Shown here: positions 1 through 10,209 of the stretch, one piece after another | Layout: each line of letters opens with the position of its first letter | How positions within the stretch are numbered: position 1 is the stretch's first letter | Assembly (NCBI RefSeq): GCF_000332455.1 | Contig: NZ_AOGY02000056.1 | Span: 62,001-126,000, forward strand | Source: Leptospira vanthielii serovar Holland str. Waz Holland = ATCC 700522 | GTDB taxonomy: Bacteria > Spirochaetota > Leptospiria > Leptospirales > Leptospiraceae | Reading direction: 5' to 3' | DNA length: 64,000 nucleotides | Notes under the pieces: model-generated | What the model was told of the DNA's origin: nothing | The model's database searches: none | The model's input: the letters and a program-made list of their open reading frames with translations, nothing else | Translations under genes and position numbers: made by a program

Positions 1-91
1 TACCATCCTTAGTTTCAAATTTCCAGTCCTCGTAGGTGTGAAGGATATTTTGAATTTCAACTTCGGTGAGGTCTTTCGGATTTTCTCTCAT
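1..91 (-). CDS. Putative pterin-4a-carbinolamine dehydratase, N-terminal part only
   Basis: The ATG lies at 91-89 and the frame runs open to the window edge, giving about 30 residues. They begin [14 protein letters not shown] and continue into a segment around HTYEDWKFETKDG. This resembles the start of 4a-hydroxytetrahydrobiopterin dehydratases (an L-T/S-x-x-E-I helix followed by a W-x-x-x-x-x-G strand), which recycle the pterin cofactor of aromatic hydroxylases. The start overlaps the stop of the upstream EamA gene by 4 nt (ATGA), so the two are probably translated together. The family call rests on a short N-terminus and is tentative; the catalytic histidines lie outside the window. Confidence 0.5.
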   Translation of the reverse strand, partial: MRENPKDLTEVEIQNILHTYEDWKFETKDG

Positions 92-975
92 GGTTTTACC
101 TTTTGTTTATGAAATACAATCAGATACAATCCTGCTAGAATGAGTCCAGCACCAACAAGTTTTTGAACATCGATGGGTTCGTTCATAAACAAAATCCCCA
201 CGAACATTAAAAAAATGGGTTCGATGAGAAGTGTTGCATTCAGTTTGCTGATAGGTAAATAGTTGTGTGCTTCGAAATAAAATGCCCTTCCTAAAAAATA
301 CCCAAGAAGTGAGAACAGTCCAAGAACAAAGATGATAGAAAGGTTTGGAATATGAAAACTTCCAATATACACCGAGTAGAGAAAGAAAAATATGCTCAAA
401 AGAAAAAGTCGTAAATAAGCATATTCAAGACCTAATATTTCAGGCACATATTTTTTAATCATATAACTTTGGATCGCAAAAAGAAAGGCGCTGAGCAGAA
501 TACAAAAGGCAGATACAATCTTAATCTGTCCTTCCAAAGTGGAAATCATATAGATTCCCAAAATTGCAATCGCAATTCCAAAAACTTCCATCCTCTTTAA
601 TCGTTCTCCCAGAAAAAAAACTCCTAGTAAAACATTATACAATACGGTTGTTTTGATAAGAATTGCTGCCGGACCTAAATCTGTTTGTTTGAGTGCATAG
701 TAATATAAAACAATACCAATGGCATTGGAAATTGTCCCCAAGATAAGGATGATCCCATCTCGCCTAATGGTTGTTTTTACTTTGATCCTTCGTTTTTTTG
801 AGAAGAGAAAATAGGGGGTGACGACTAAAAAAGCAAAACCCACTCCAAAGAGTGCTGCAATTTCTGGCTCTGTATTGAATATTCGAAAGATTTCTTTAAA
901 TCCAATGACCTCGAATGCAAAAAACACTCCTGTCAAAAAAACAAAAAAATATCCTTTTTTTTCGTTACCAGTCAA
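88..975 (-). CDS. EamA/DMT-family membrane transporter
   Basis: A 295-residue protein with about ten hydrophobic helices in two repeated EamA halves, the architecture of drug/metabolite transporters. The PAAILIKTT region near residue 100 and the L-x-G-E-R-L segment after it are typical of the end of the first repeat; the second repeat ends with [18 protein letters not shown]. The start is a TTG at 975-973, with AAGGGA about nine bases upstream. It overlaps the last 11 nt of ung, so the gene is part of a tight minus-strand chain. The substrate cannot be predicted. A second EamA gene lies 2 kb away but is not a close copy. Confidence 0.85.
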   Translation of the reverse strand: MTGNEKKGYFFVFLTGVFFAFEVIGFKEIFRIFNTEPEIAALFGVGFAFLVVTPYFLFSKKRRIKVKTTIRRDGIILILGTISNAIGIVLYYYALKQTDLGPAAILIKTTVLYNVLLGVFFLGERLKRMEVFGIAIAILGIYMISTLEGQIKIVSAFCILLSAFLFAIQSYMIKKYVPEILGLEYAYLRLFLLSIFFFLYSVYIGSFHIPNLSIIFVLGLFSLLGYFLGRAFYFEAHNYLPISKLNATLLIEPIFLMFVGILFMNEPIDVQKLVGAGLILAGLYLIVFHKQKVKP

Positions 976-1630
976 TGGGTTCTTTCCCTTGTGAAATCAA
1001 GTATTCATTGGTTTTGGAAAAATGTTTGTTTCCTAAAAATCCTCGGTAGGCAGAGAGAGGAGAAGGATGTGCCGATTTTAAAACCAAATGTTTGTTTTGT
1101 GGAATTAAGATTTCTTTTTTCCCAGCAAAAGCTCCCCATAACAAAAAAACAATATTAGATTTTTTTTCTGCCAGAATCTTTATCGCAGCATCGGTAAATT
1201 CTTCCCAACCTTTGTTTTGGTGAGATCCTGCTCTGTCTTTTTGGACAGTGAGTGTGGCATTAAGAAGAAGAACACCTTGGTTTGCTAAACGAGTTAAGTC
1301 CCCGGTTTTAGGGATGGGTTTTTGTACGTCGTCTGCAATTTCTTTGAAGATATTTTGTAAGGAAGGAGGGAAGGGAATACCATCATTCACCGAAAAACAA
1401 AGACCATGGGCCTGTCCTGGACCGTGGTAAGGATCTTGGCCGAGGATCACTACTTTTACTTTCTCAAAGGGGCAAGAGTCAAAGGCATTGAAGATTAATT
1501 TTGCAGGAGGGTATATGGCCTTAGATTTATATTCATCTCGTATCCACTCTCGTAATTTAGAAAAATACGGTTTCTCAAACTCTGATTGTAGGACTTCCTT
1601 CCACCCAGGTTCAATTTGTACGTCTTTCAA
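965..1630 (-). CDS. ung: Uracil-DNA glycosylase, family 1
   Basis: Removes uracil from DNA in base-excision repair. It shows the water-activating motif [14 protein letters not shown], the [10 protein letters not shown] loop and the DNA-intercalation motif [10 protein letters not shown]. The frame is open back to an ATG at 1687, but I prefer the TTG at 1630-1628. CGGAGGG lies five bases before it, and the resulting 221-residue protein begins [14 protein letters not shown], aligning with the usual family start. The start codon and its ribosome site then sit inside the last codons of the upstream methyltransferase gene (20-nt overlap). Starting at 1687 would add a 19-residue tail not expected for the family. 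Confidence 0.95.
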   Translation of the reverse strand: MKDVQIEPGWKEVLQSEFEKPYFSKLREWIRDEYKSKAIYPPAKLIFNAFDSCPFEKVKVVILGQDPYHGPGQAHGLCFSVNDGIPFPPSLQNIFKEIADDVQKPIPKTGDLTRLANQGVLLLNATLTVQKDRAGSHQNKGWEEFTDAAIKILAEKKSNIVFLLWGAFAGKKEILIPQNKHLVLKSAHPSPLSAYRGFLGNKHFSKTNEYLISQGKEPIDW

Positions 1631-2822
1631 CTCTACCCTCCGAATAAAAGTATAATACTCGTAAGTCGATTCCTCCATGGGTGACATGGATTGTTTTTTT
1701 AGAAAAACTTCTTAGTTCTCGCATACAATCGCTCCATTTTTCTTCCGTAGGGCAAAGTATAAATCCAATGAGTTTCGGGCGATTTTTAGTGAGTTTTAAA
1801 AGTTCTTCTAATCGTTTCCCAATTTTTTGATAGAGTTTTTCCTCGGATTCCGTTCTTTCATTTTTTCGAAGTCCATAAGGAGGATTTAGCGGTAAAAAGT
1901 AATGAGAAGTTTCTGATTCTGCTTCCGGCAACACAGGGAAGGTTCTAAAAAAATCTGAGATGCTATGATCCCAATTCTTCACTTGTATGAATTGTCTCCA
2001 TCGATTGAACTCTTCTAACCAATAACTTTCTAAAGCAGGGTCTGTGTCTTGGATGACGATGGGTGTGGAGTAAGACGTGGAGGCTAAACTTTCTTTAAGT
2101 TTTTTCTTATAATGATCCAAAGATTTATCTGGAAACAAAACCATTCGTTTGAATAAAAACTCTCTCGGCAAAGATAACAGAGGGATTTTTTCGGATTGTA
2201 ATGCCCATTCGGTGGCAAAAGTCAATGTACCTGCAAATGGAATGTACAACGCTGCGACCTTCTCCTTAGGAACTAAAAAGATATCAAAACACTGTTGGAT
2301 TAAAATTTGGCTCAAGTCTTCGGGAACAGGGGCACTAGTGGGGAAAGTAGCTTTGATGCCTCGTTTGTATCCAGGTTCTCCAAGGATCGAGAGAGAAACA
2401 GTAATTTCATCTTCAAAATAACTGATATGTAAATTCTCTTTAATTTCGTAAAATTTTATATTCGTATCAGTAAACAATGGTTTTGCGATTCCAACTGCTT
2501 CTGTAAGTATCCGATCCCATTCTTCTTCTCTGACTTCAGCAGAACTGTCCCAATCTGTTGTCCGTGCAATCACAAGCCTGATGTCTCGAAAGCAAAGCCC
2601 ATGAAACAAAAGATAGGTGATTTGATGTGAATTGGTATTTTCTAATTTGATCTTTTCTGAAAAAACACGAACATTCGGTTCTGGTTGGTTTGGTAATGGT
2701 ACTGAACTCAAAATTTCTTTGATTTTTTCCCCCACTTGTGTGGCTGTACCCGGTGGAAAATAAATTTCCCAACTGAGAGTGGTTCCGGTTTGCGGTTTTC
2801 GGATTCTAAATTTCCAATTCAT
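1611..2822 (-). CDS. RlmL/UPF0020-like SAM-dependent RNA methyltransferase
   Basis: A 403-residue protein with a THUMP-like N-terminal half (about residues 1-160) and a Rossmann methyltransferase half. The segment around residues 195-210 ([15 protein letters not shown]) matches the SAM-binding P-F-A/C-G-S/T-G-T motif, with L in place of the second glycine. [10 protein letters not shown] near residue 320 is the N-P-P-Y catalytic motif of N2-guanine or N6-adenine RNA methyltransferases. Likely target is 23S rRNA, by analogy with RlmL and RlmK. The C-terminus overlaps the start of ung. The altered glycine in motif I is worth noting, but the rest of the fold reads intact. Confidence 0.75.
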   Translation of the reverse strand: MNWKFRIRKPQTGTTLSWEIYFPPGTATQVGEKIKEILSSVPLPNQPEPNVRVFSEKIKLENTNSHQITYLLFHGLCFRDIRLVIARTTDWDSSAEVREEEWDRILTEAVGIAKPLFTDTNIKFYEIKENLHISYFEDEITVSLSILGEPGYKRGIKATFPTSAPVPEDLSQILIQQCFDIFLVPKEKVAALYIPFAGTLTFATEWALQSEKIPLLSLPREFLFKRMVLFPDKSLDHYKKKLKESLASTSYSTPIVIQDTDPALESYWLEEFNRWRQFIQVKNWDHSISDFFRTFPVLPEAESETSHYFLPLNPPYGLRKNERTESEEKLYQKIGKRLEELLKLTKNRPKLIGFILCPTEEKWSDCMRELRSFSKKTIHVTHGGIDLRVLYFYSEGRVERRTN

Positions 2823-2865
2823 CTTTTCCTTGCTCTGGACCTTTCTATCTTTGAGATTGACTTAT

Positions 2866-3780
2866 ATGTCCAGGTTCTTCACTCCGGAACTCTTTTTGGT
2901 GATTGCGGCCATTCTTTGGGGTGGAACCTTTGTGGTCATCAAACTTGCACTGGATTCGGTGCCCCCTTTTCTATTTTTAGCAGTTCGATTTTGGCTCGCA
3001 GGTATTGTTACCTTACTCCTCTACCGAAAGACTTTGTTTTCAAAAGCAAACCGCAGATGGGACTATATCTTCCCAGCATTTTTGGTGGCTTGTTCCGCCC
3101 TTTTAGGTTATGCCTTCCAAACCATTGGTCTTGTTTATACGACTGCTACACAATCTGGATTTATGACTGGTGCTTATGTTGTTTTTGTTCCTTTGTTACA
3201 AATCTTAATCGAACGAAAGTTACCGTCAATTCGCACTTGGATTGCTGTTTTGATTGTGGTTGTGGGATTATTTTTGATTTCACAAAACGGAAAAACTTAC
3301 GAAGAGATCCGCGAATCCACTGGTTTTGGATTAGGTGACGGGCTTACCCTAATTGGTGCTTTTTTCTTTGCCATCTATATTATACTCATCGATATTTTTA
3401 GTAAAAAAATTCCGGCACAAATACTTGTTTCTTTTGAGATCCTTCTCATTGCGATTGTTTCTACCACTTTGTTTCCGGTTGAATCCATATTTTTAAACCA
3501 ATCTATCTCTATTCAATTTGATTTGAAATTTTGGATTGGGATCATTTATACTTCAATCTTTGCAACGATATTCACTACGCAGATCCAAACCAGATACCAG
3601 AAAGCAGTTCCTCCCGCAAGAGCCGGACTACTTTACAGTATGGAGCCAGTATTTTCTTTTTTTCTGGCATATTTAGTGTTAGGCGAAAGATTGGAAACGG
3701 TGGGAATGATTGGCTCCGGCCTTACCCTATTCGGTATTGTATTTTCCGAAATGGGTAAGTGGAACAAAAGAGAAGAATGA
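2866..3780 (+). CDS. EamA/DMT-family membrane transporter
   Basis: The frame is open from 2779, but the first 29 residues overlap the divergent methyltransferase start. The protein proper starts at the ATG at 2866 (MSRFFTPELFLVIAA), giving 304 residues. Two EamA repeats are visible: the first opens with ILWGGTFVVIKLAL, and the second ends with PVFSFFLAYLVLGERL followed by GSGLTLFGIVFSE. About ten transmembrane helices are expected. The transported substrate is unknown; the family includes amino-acid, nucleotide-sugar and drug exporters. The gene converges on the AI-2E-family permease gene, with no clear terminator between them. Confidence 0.85.
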   Translation: MSRFFTPELFLVIAAILWGGTFVVIKLALDSVPPFLFLAVRFWLAGIVTLLLYRKTLFSKANRRWDYIFPAFLVACSALLGYAFQTIGLVYTTATQSGFMTGAYVVFVPLLQILIERKLPSIRTWIAVLIVVVGLFLISQNGKTYEEIRESTGFGLGDGLTLIGAFFFAIYIILIDIFSKKIPAQILVSFEILLIAIVSTTLFPVESIFLNQSISIQFDLKFWIGIIYTSIFATIFTTQIQTRYQKAVPPARAGLLYSMEPVFSFFLAYLVLGERLETVGMIGSGLTLFGIVFSEMGKWNKREE

Positions 3781-3818
3781 CCTTTTAAATATTCCCTTAC
3801 TTTTAAGTTAGAATCCGT

Positions 3819-4877
3819 TTAAATGATTTGATGTTCTTTTAGTGCGTGGTATAAAATCCCGATCGTTACTTTCAGAATGGATAATATAGGAATGGCGAGT
3901 AACATTCCAAAAATCCCAAAAAAATTGCCTCCTACAGCAATTCCAATCATGATCGCCAGTGGATGGAGAGAAACAGCATTGGCAATCACAACGGGTTGGA
4001 CAATGGCATTATCCACTAATTGAGCCACAACTACTACGGAAGCAATGGAACCGATGGCAGGCGACATTTCCGGGAAGAGGATAGAAAATAAAATGGGTGG
4101 GATGGCACCAATGAGTGGCCCAAGGTAAGGAATTGAATTGGCGATTCCCAAAAACACTCCGAAGAGGATAAAAAACTTAACTCCTACAATATAAAAACCA
4201 ATGGACGCAACGATTGCCATGATTCCGCATTGGATCACCAAACTTTTTAAGTAACTAGTGATCTGTTGGTTCATTCGATAAAATACCATTAAAAACATTT
4301 CAAAAAAACGATTGGGGATAAAACTGATTACAGTTTTGTAAATCAAGTGTGCATCCAATAACAAAAAGAAACTAATGATTGGAATGATGATCATCCAACT
4401 GATAAAGGTTGGAATCATTACAACAAGGCCTCGTAAAAATTCTTCCAAATTGGTCGTTGCCATTTTTGCAACTTCTTCTGGGTTAATGATTTTTTTCCAC
4501 AACTCCGGGTTTTGGGAAACAACAGGAAGTTTGTTAAAATCTAGTAACTGAAAGTTGGGATCATCCATCTTGGTTGACCACTCGGAAACTATAGGTTGCA
4601 CCTTTTCGAAAAGATTTGGAAGGTAAAAAGCCAAAAACCAATAAGCCACGGCAATCAAAACAGAGAAGATGATAATAGTTGTAATTGCCCTATGAACACC
4701 CCTTGATTCAAAATAATCCACAATACCATGAAAGATATAAAAATGGATTCCTGAAATGAGTAGAGGAATGGCTAAAAATTTAACTCCTACTATCCCAATC
4801 AAGATGGTAAGCGCAATGAGGCCAAAAAATGCACTTCGTAAAATAAGCGAGGATATATTGAATTCTTTTAAATTCAT
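3819..4877 (-). CDS. AI-2E/PerM-family membrane transporter
   Basis: A 352-residue integral membrane protein. N-terminal helices are followed by a soluble stretch at about residues 85-150. The C-terminal half carries the family signature: GIMAIVASIGFYIVGVKF, then LGIANSIPYLGPLIGAIPP, then a segment ending in D-N-A-I-V-Q-P. Members export small molecules, such as autoinducer-2 in TqsA, or act as Na+/H+ antiporters; the role here cannot be chosen. The start overlaps the stop of the upstream cyclic-nucleotide-binding gene by 4 nt, so the two form a translationally coupled pair. Confidence 0.88.
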   Translation of the reverse strand: MNLKEFNISSLILRSAFFGLIALTILIGIVGVKFLAIPLLISGIHFYIFHGIVDYFESRGVHRAITTIIIFSVLIAVAYWFLAFYLPNLFEKVQPIVSEWSTKMDDPNFQLLDFNKLPVVSQNPELWKKIINPEEVAKMATTNLEEFLRGLVVMIPTFISWMIIIPIISFFLLLDAHLIYKTVISFIPNRFFEMFLMVFYRMNQQITSYLKSLVIQCGIMAIVASIGFYIVGVKFFILFGVFLGIANSIPYLGPLIGAIPPILFSILFPEMSPAIGSIASVVVVAQLVDNAIVQPVVIANAVSLHPLAIMIGIAVGGNFFGIFGMLLAIPILSILKVTIGILYHALKEHQII

Positions 4878-5395
4878 TTGGTTTTATTTTTTTTACTTTT
4901 GAAGTAAGCCGATTCTAATGTATCATTTGTTTTGCGAAGTCTATCGGCAATGATGGAGGCAAAACTAAGTAGTAGATCATTTCCCACTCTTGGTTTAGTT
5001 TCTAATAGAGTTTTTAATTCTGGTTGGAAAAATCCAAGCAAAATGGAATCCACAAGGGCAACCGCAGTGGCAGATCTTGGGAAATCTTGGAAGAGGGCCA
5101 ATTCACCGAAAAAGGCACCTTTCTCTAGTTCGGCGAGTTTTAAAGTAACTCCTTCTCTTTCTGAAAAAATTTCCACCTTACCTTGTAAGATCAAATACAC
5201 ACCGGTTCCTGCTTGGCCTTGATAGAAGATGGTTTCTCCAGCGTAATACTTACGTTTGTGAATCAGTCTTGCGACTTCACGTAAGGTCCTACGAGACATA
5301 CCTTGGAAAATAGCGGTTTCGCGTAAAAAATGTGAAATCTCCGTTATCGGGTTTTCGTCACGTTTGAGAATGGATTTCCAAAGGGGAAGTTGCAT
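4874..5395 (-). CDS. Cyclic nucleotide-binding domain protein
   Basis: A 173-residue protein consisting of one cNMP-binding beta-barrel. The phosphate-binding cassette reads FGELALFQDFPRSATAVA (about residues 95-112), with the canonical FGE and R-S-A-T, so ligand binding is plausible. No helix-turn-helix or enzymatic domain follows; the C-terminus is a short lysine-rich tail. It is the first gene of a two-gene unit with an AI-2E-family permease, suggesting that it senses a nucleotide and modulates that permease or another partner. The short gap to bioD on the other strand must contain both divergent promoters. Confidence 0.85.
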   Translation of the reverse strand: MQLPLWKSILKRDENPITEISHFLRETAIFQGMSRRTLREVARLIHKRKYYAGETIFYQGQAGTGVYLILQGKVEIFSEREGVTLKLAELEKGAFFGELALFQDFPRSATAVALVDSILLGFFQPELKTLLETKPRVGNDLLLSFASIIADRLRKTNDTLESAYFKSKKNKTK

Positions 5396-5454
5396 AGAGC
5401 CTCTCCTATATAAATCGGATAGACGGGGACAAGAATTGATAAAACTTGATCCGT

Positions 5455-6147
5455 ATGGGCCAAGCTTTTTATGTAGCGGGAACCGGAACAGACATCGGGA
5501 AAACTTTTTTTTCCTGTCTATTTATGGCTAAATATGCGGAGAGTTATGGGTTCCGGTATTGGAAACCCATCCAAACAGGGCTTTCTAGCGCGAGTGATAC
5601 CGAGTTTGTCCAGAAAACAACGAATTTATCTGATTCATTCTTTCTAAAACCTGTTTACGAATTTTTAACTCCTACAAGTCCGCATTATGCCTCCAAACAG
5701 GAAGGAAAAACTTTGGATCCCAAATCCCTTCTCGGCGTCATTGCCAAAGAAAGAAAAACCAATACACTGATCGAAGGGGCCGGTGGGGTTTTTGTCCCTT
5801 GGACAGAGGATTACCTGGCCATCAAAGGAATTCAAGAAAGTAATCTACCTGTGGTTGTGATTGGATCGACTGAACTTGGAACCATCAATCATACACTCCT
5901 CACATTGGATGTACTGACCGCACGTTTTATTCCTGTAATCGGCTTTTATTTGGTGGGACCCAAAAACCCATTACAATCTGATAATGCAGACATCATCCAA
6001 AGGTTAGGTGGCGCGCCCTGTTTGGGAGTCACCAATTTTCCGGAACAGAAATTATTACCGAGTGAATTTATTTCTTTTGCTAACGAACATTTTGATACAG
6101 ATCGAAATGTAATCGATACTTTACTCATTCCCGAAGATGAAATATAA
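5455..6147 (+). CDS. bioD: Dethiobiotin synthetase
   Basis: Closes the ureido ring of dethiobiotin from 7,8-diaminopelargonate, CO2 and ATP. The P-loop GTGTDIGKTFFSC lies at the N-terminus, followed by KPIQTGL (substrate contacts) and EGAGGVFVPW. I use the ATG at 5455 (MGQAFYVAGTG); an in-frame TTG at 5446 would add three residues. Its end overlaps the start of bioA by 11 nt, and bioB follows, so this is a biotin operon. No BirA-type operator is evident in the 50-nt divergent region. No bioF is seen in the window. Confidence 0.93.
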   Translation: MGQAFYVAGTGTDIGKTFFSCLFMAKYAESYGFRYWKPIQTGLSSASDTEFVQKTTNLSDSFFLKPVYEFLTPTSPHYASKQEGKTLDPKSLLGVIAKERKTNTLIEGAGGVFVPWTEDYLAIKGIQESNLPVVVIGSTELGTINHTLLTLDVLTARFIPVIGFYLVGPKNPLQSDNADIIQRLGGAPCLGVTNFPEQKLLPSEFISFANEHFDTDRNVIDTLLIPEDEI

Positions 6148-7459
6148 TCCAATCCAAACATATACATGGGTTCCTTTGACCATCCAAGAAGAGGGGGAAA
6201 ACCTCATACATATTGTCAAAGCGGAAGGAGAATTTGTTACCGACTCCGAAGGAAACACTTGGATTGATGCAATCGCTAGTTGGTGGACAATGATTTTTGG
6301 TCATCGCCATCCTGCGTTAGTTGCTGCCCTCAAAACACAAATCGAGGAACTGGATCATATCATGCTTGCGGGCCATATCCATCCAGCAGCAGAATCTTTA
6401 TCTAAATCTTTATTAGAACTAACAAACTTTGACTTTCATAAAGTGTTTTATTCGGATAACGGATCGAATGCGGTTGAAATTGCATTGAAACTTGCCATCC
6501 AATACTACCAAAACCATCCAGACCTAATACCTAGGTCAGAATTTCTTGTTTTTTCCAATTCCTATCATGGGGATAGCATTGGTGCTATGAATGTTTCTGG
6601 AAAAAATTACTTCAATCGAATCTTTTCTGATCTCAGATTCCCAACCAAAGAATTTCCAGCTCCTAATTGTATGAATTGTCCTTGGGGAAAGGTAGCAAAC
6701 AGTTGTTCTACGGAATGTTTGGATGACTTAGAATCTGAAATCAAACAAAAGGACTATGTGGGAATTGTGATTGAACCATTAGTCTTTGGTGCCAATGGAA
6801 TGTTATTTTATGATAAAAAGGTTCTCGTTAAACTAAGAGAGTTGGCCACAAAAACTCATACCCTTCTTATTTTTGATGAAGTTTTTACAGGAATGGGAAG
6901 GCTTGGTGAGGTGTTTGCTTACCAAAAGGCGGAAACAAAACCGGATCTACTCGTGATGGCAAAAGGCCTTACCGGGGGAATGTTACCGCTTGGGGCCACT
7001 CTGGTCTCCGAATTCATTTACAAACAATTTTTATCCAAAGATCCGTACCGTGCTTTTTTTCATGCACATACTATGACGGGAAATCCACTAGCATGTAGCG
7101 TCGGTTATGCGTCAGTGAAACTACTGCAAGAGACGGGACTTGACCAAGTCAAAAAACTGGAAGAAGGTTTACAAAAACGAGTAGAACCATTCCAAAAAAC
7201 TTTGGGGAAACGAATTGAAAATGTGCGAGTCATGGGAGGAATCTTTGCTTTCGAATATAAGGAAACCATTGCCGAAGATGAATATTTGAACCCGATCGGA
7301 AAACAAATTCGTGAAAAAATGAAAGAATTTCGTGTCCTGTTACGACCTCTCGGTCGCACCATCTATATCACTCCTCCTTATAACATTTCAGAAAAGTCCC
7401 TTGATCAAATTTTTTTGGCATTGGAACAAACTCTCCTTAGTTTTCCTGAATCAGATTGA
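6137..7459 (+). CDS. bioA: Adenosylmethionine-8-amino-7-oxononanoate aminotransferase
   Basis: A PLP-dependent class III aminotransferase of 440 residues that makes 7,8-diaminopelargonate in biotin synthesis. It shows the BioA-type IASWWTMIFGHRHP, DNGSNAVEIALKLA, the cofactor-contacting FDEVFTGMGRLG, and the Schiff-base lysine in MAKGLTGGMLPLG. The W-W pair and length distinguish it from ornithine-type aminotransferases. The start overlaps the end of bioD by 11 nt. A 63-nt gap separates it from bioB. Confidence 0.94.
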   Translation: MKYNPIQTYTWVPLTIQEEGENLIHIVKAEGEFVTDSEGNTWIDAIASWWTMIFGHRHPALVAALKTQIEELDHIMLAGHIHPAAESLSKSLLELTNFDFHKVFYSDNGSNAVEIALKLAIQYYQNHPDLIPRSEFLVFSNSYHGDSIGAMNVSGKNYFNRIFSDLRFPTKEFPAPNCMNCPWGKVANSCSTECLDDLESEIKQKDYVGIVIEPLVFGANGMLFYDKKVLVKLRELATKTHTLLIFDEVFTGMGRLGEVFAYQKAETKPDLLVMAKGLTGGMLPLGATLVSEFIYKQFLSKDPYRAFFHAHTMTGNPLACSVGYASVKLLQETGLDQVKKLEEGLQKRVEPFQKTLGKRIENVRVMGGIFAFEYKETIAEDEYLNPIGKQIREKMKEFRVLLRPLGRTIYITPPYNISEKSLDQIFLALEQTLLSFPESD

Positions 7460-7522
7460 GACTAAATATACGAAGAGATTTTCTTCGTTTACACAAGTTC
7501 CCGCAGCCCAAAACCTGTTCTC

Positions 7523-8578
7523 ATGATTGCAGAAGTCCAAGAAAAAACAATATCTTCAGCTCCATCCTTAATTACGGAAGCGGAAGCCCTGGAAATCCTC
7601 GAAGGAAAAACTCACTTGCTGTCGGTTGTCGCTCGGGCATCGGAAGAACGAAATCGTTATTATACCAATCGTGTTCGCATTCATATATTAGATAATATCA
7701 AAAATGGTTATTGCCCCGAAGATTGTGGCTACTGTGCCCAAAGAAAGGGAGGAGATTCAGGAATCCAAGAGTATTCTTTAAAGTCTCCAGAAGAGATTTG
7801 GGAAGATGCGAAACGTGCAAAGGACAATGGTGCTTACCGGTTTTGTATGGTGACATCAGGTCGAGGTCCTACTGACAACGCTGTAGATAAACTTGCAGAG
7901 ACCATCTCCAAAATCAATGGAGAGTTAGGGATGAAGGTCTGTTTGTCCGCAGGAATTTTGGACGCAAAAAAAGCAAGAGTTCTGAAAGATGCAGGTCTTG
8001 ACAGATACAATCATAACCTCAATACATCTGAATCCAAATACAATGAAATTTGTTCTACACATACTTTTAAAGATCGACTAACAACGCTAGAGGCGGCAAA
8101 AGAAGCTGATATCGGACTTTGTTCTGGTATCATTGTTGGAATGGGTGAAGAACTAAAAGATCTCGTGCAAGTCGCATTTGAACTCAAACGACTTGGTGTG
8201 ATTTCTATTCCTGTTAACTTTTTTATTCCAATCAAAGGACATGCCATTCAGAAGTCATCGCTCACTCCTGAATTTTGTATTCGAGTGTTGTCGGTATTTC
8301 GTTTGGTCAATCCAGATTCAGAAATTCGGATTGGTGCAGGAAGAGAAGGGCACTTAGGTTCTTTACAATCCATGGCTTTATTTGTAGCCAATTCATTGTT
8401 TGCTGAAGGATACTTAAACGTAAAAGGAAGTGAAATGGTTCAAACAATGAACTTGATTCGCGATTGTTCTATGGTCCCTGAATTTACAGAAGGTGTACCA
8501 GAAGGATGGGATGAGTATGAATCACAATCCCTTTACGACGAGAAAAATTTTCCAGAACTCTACAAACATAAAAAGTAG
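7523..8578 (+). CDS. bioB: Biotin synthase
   Basis: A radical-SAM enzyme that inserts sulfur into dethiobiotin. The cluster motif [10 protein letters not shown] (C-x3-C-x2-C) is intact, and the downstream motifs expected for the second [2Fe-2S] cluster are present: [26 protein letters not shown] and RIGAGRE. Length (351 residues) is normal. It is the last biotin gene; the symporter gene begins about 50 nt downstream, with no convincing terminator between them, so read-through is possible. Confidence 0.96.
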   Translation: MIAEVQEKTISSAPSLITEAEALEILEGKTHLLSVVARASEERNRYYTNRVRIHILDNIKNGYCPEDCGYCAQRKGGDSGIQEYSLKSPEEIWEDAKRAKDNGAYRFCMVTSGRGPTDNAVDKLAETISKINGELGMKVCLSAGILDAKKARVLKDAGLDRYNHNLNTSESKYNEICSTHTFKDRLTTLEAAKEADIGLCSGIIVGMGEELKDLVQVAFELKRLGVISIPVNFFIPIKGHAIQKSSLTPEFCIRVLSVFRLVNPDSEIRIGAGREGHLGSLQSMALFVANSLFAEGYLNVKGSEMVQTMNLIRDCSMVPEFTEGVPEGWDEYESQSLYDEKNFPELYKHKK

Positions 8579-8628
8579 TTTGCCTTTTTTACTTTTGGCA
8601 GTATTATGCTCCTACTTTACTGCCTCTA

Positions 8629-10185
8629 GTGAAAAATATGCGAAAACCATCTTTACCATTTCGAAAGCAGATGAGTTATGCGATCGGCCAATTAGGTTGG
8701 TCCACTCTCATCAATATCATTGGTCTTCATCAAGTTTATTTTTATCTTCCTCCTGCACCAAAACCGGGTCAGGATTGTTTTCCTGATCTCATTGAAAAAA
8801 TGGCCTTTTGGGGTCTTTCTACGATTGGAGTCGTGGCTGCGGTCGGTCGTTTGTGGGATGCATTTACGGATCCTATCATTGCCAATTCCTCTGACCGGTT
8901 TTCTTCTCGGTTCGGTCGACGCATTCCCTTTCTTTTTCTTGGTGGTGTTCCTTCCGCAGTTTTTTGTTGGTTAATTTTTGTTCCTCCTCACAACTATATC
9001 TCCTCGACAAACCTTGTTTGGATGACAGGTTGTATGTTGTTATTTTATCTATTTTTAACAGTGTATGTCACTCCCTTCTTTGCTCTCATTCCGGAACTGG
9101 GACATACTCCCGAAGAACGCCTGAATCTTTCTACTTATATCTCTGTTACCTATGCTTTGGGTATCATTGTTGCATCCACGGAACCGATGATTGCTAATGT
9201 ATTCAAATCTAACTTTGTTTTTGATACAGACATTTCCGTTCAGACTTTAGTTTCTCGCCAATATGCTTTAGGAATTCTCTGTGTGTTTGCGACTATTTGT
9301 ATGTATTTCCCTGTTTTTTCGATTCATGAAAAAACCTATTGTGAAGCGGAAGCATCGAGTGTTCCCTTTAGAGAAGCTATCTTTCTTACATTCAAAAATA
9401 AGAATTTTCTATACTTTGCTTTATCCGACCTTTGTTATTTCCTTGCCCTCACCATATTGACAACAGGGATCTCTTACTATGTGACAGTCCTTTTGGAATT
9501 GGAACGAGAGTTTGTAACACAACTGCTTACTGTAATGTTACTTGTTTCTTTTGCCTTTTATCCCGTTGTCAATTGGGTCGCAAAAAAGATTGGTAAGAAA
9601 AAAACAGTTTTATTTGGATTTTATGTTTTTCTTGTTTTGTTCCTTTCTATCTATTTTATCGGAAAAGATGAATTACCATTGCCACCGTATATCCAAGGTT
9701 ATTTGATCGTTGCAGTGGCAGCCATTCCGATTGCCATTCTTGGTATTTTGCCAAATGCTATCTTGGCGGATATTGCTGAACTTGATTCGTTAAAAACAGG
9801 TTCTAAAAGGGAAGGATTGTTTTATGCCGGTAGAACTTTTATGCAAAAGTTGGGGCAAACACTGGCAGTTCTTGTCTTTAGTACGGTGATTCTTTTGGGG
9901 TTTGATCGTGAAACAAAGAAAAACGTATCGCCCACAGTTACAGGAATCCTTCCTCCTTCTGTGTCCGAACCGAAGTCTGAATCAGAAAAAAATCTAAAGG
10001 GAGAGACAAAAATAAGTATGGAATCTACCATTTGTAAAGTCGAAGAAGTAGAAGCGGGAGGGGAGCTGGTTGTTCGCCTGACTGGTCCTCTTGCCTCAGC
10101 ATTCTGTCTACTAGCCATCTTTCTCTTTGGAAAATACAAAGAAGATGAAACTTTAGAAGAGATTGCAAAGATACGTGGTAATTAA
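8629..10185 (+). CDS. MFS transporter, GPH (MelB-like) cation symporter family
   Basis: A 518-residue, about 12-helix permease. The N-terminal YAIGQLGWSTL and the RLWDAFTDPIIANSSDR segment (the acidic cation-site region of MelB-type symporters, followed by FGRRIPF) place it in the glycoside-pentoside-hexuronide group. A hydrophilic stretch of about 50 residues, rich in S, E and K, precedes the final helix, which is longer than usual for the family. The start could be the GTG at 8629 or the ATG at 8638. The substrate is unknown. Being just downstream of bioB does not by itself imply biotin transport. Confidence 0.82.
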   Translation: MKNMRKPSLPFRKQMSYAIGQLGWSTLINIIGLHQVYFYLPPAPKPGQDCFPDLIEKMAFWGLSTIGVVAAVGRLWDAFTDPIIANSSDRFSSRFGRRIPFLFLGGVPSAVFCWLIFVPPHNYISSTNLVWMTGCMLLFYLFLTVYVTPFFALIPELGHTPEERLNLSTYISVTYALGIIVASTEPMIANVFKSNFVFDTDISVQTLVSRQYALGILCVFATICMYFPVFSIHEKTYCEAEASSVPFREAIFLTFKNKNFLYFALSDLCYFLALTILTTGISYYVTVLLELEREFVTQLLTVMLLVSFAFYPVVNWVAKKIGKKKTVLFGFYVFLVLFLSIYFIGKDELPLPPYIQGYLIVAVAAIPIAILGILPNAILADIAELDSLKTGSKREGLFYAGRTFMQKLGQTLAVLVFSTVILLGFDRETKKNVSPTVTGILPPSVSEPKSESEKNLKGETKISMESTICKVEEVEAGGELVVRLTGPLASAFCLLAIFLFGKYKEDETLEEIAKIRGN

Positions 10186-10209
10186 ATCCTGGTTTTTGGA
10201 GCTATTCAG

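Noticed and set aside
2736..3338. A 200-residue frame on the plus strand overlapping the second EamA gene
   Set aside because: It is rich in C, F and W with no recognisable motif and lies in another frame of a convincing EamA gene.
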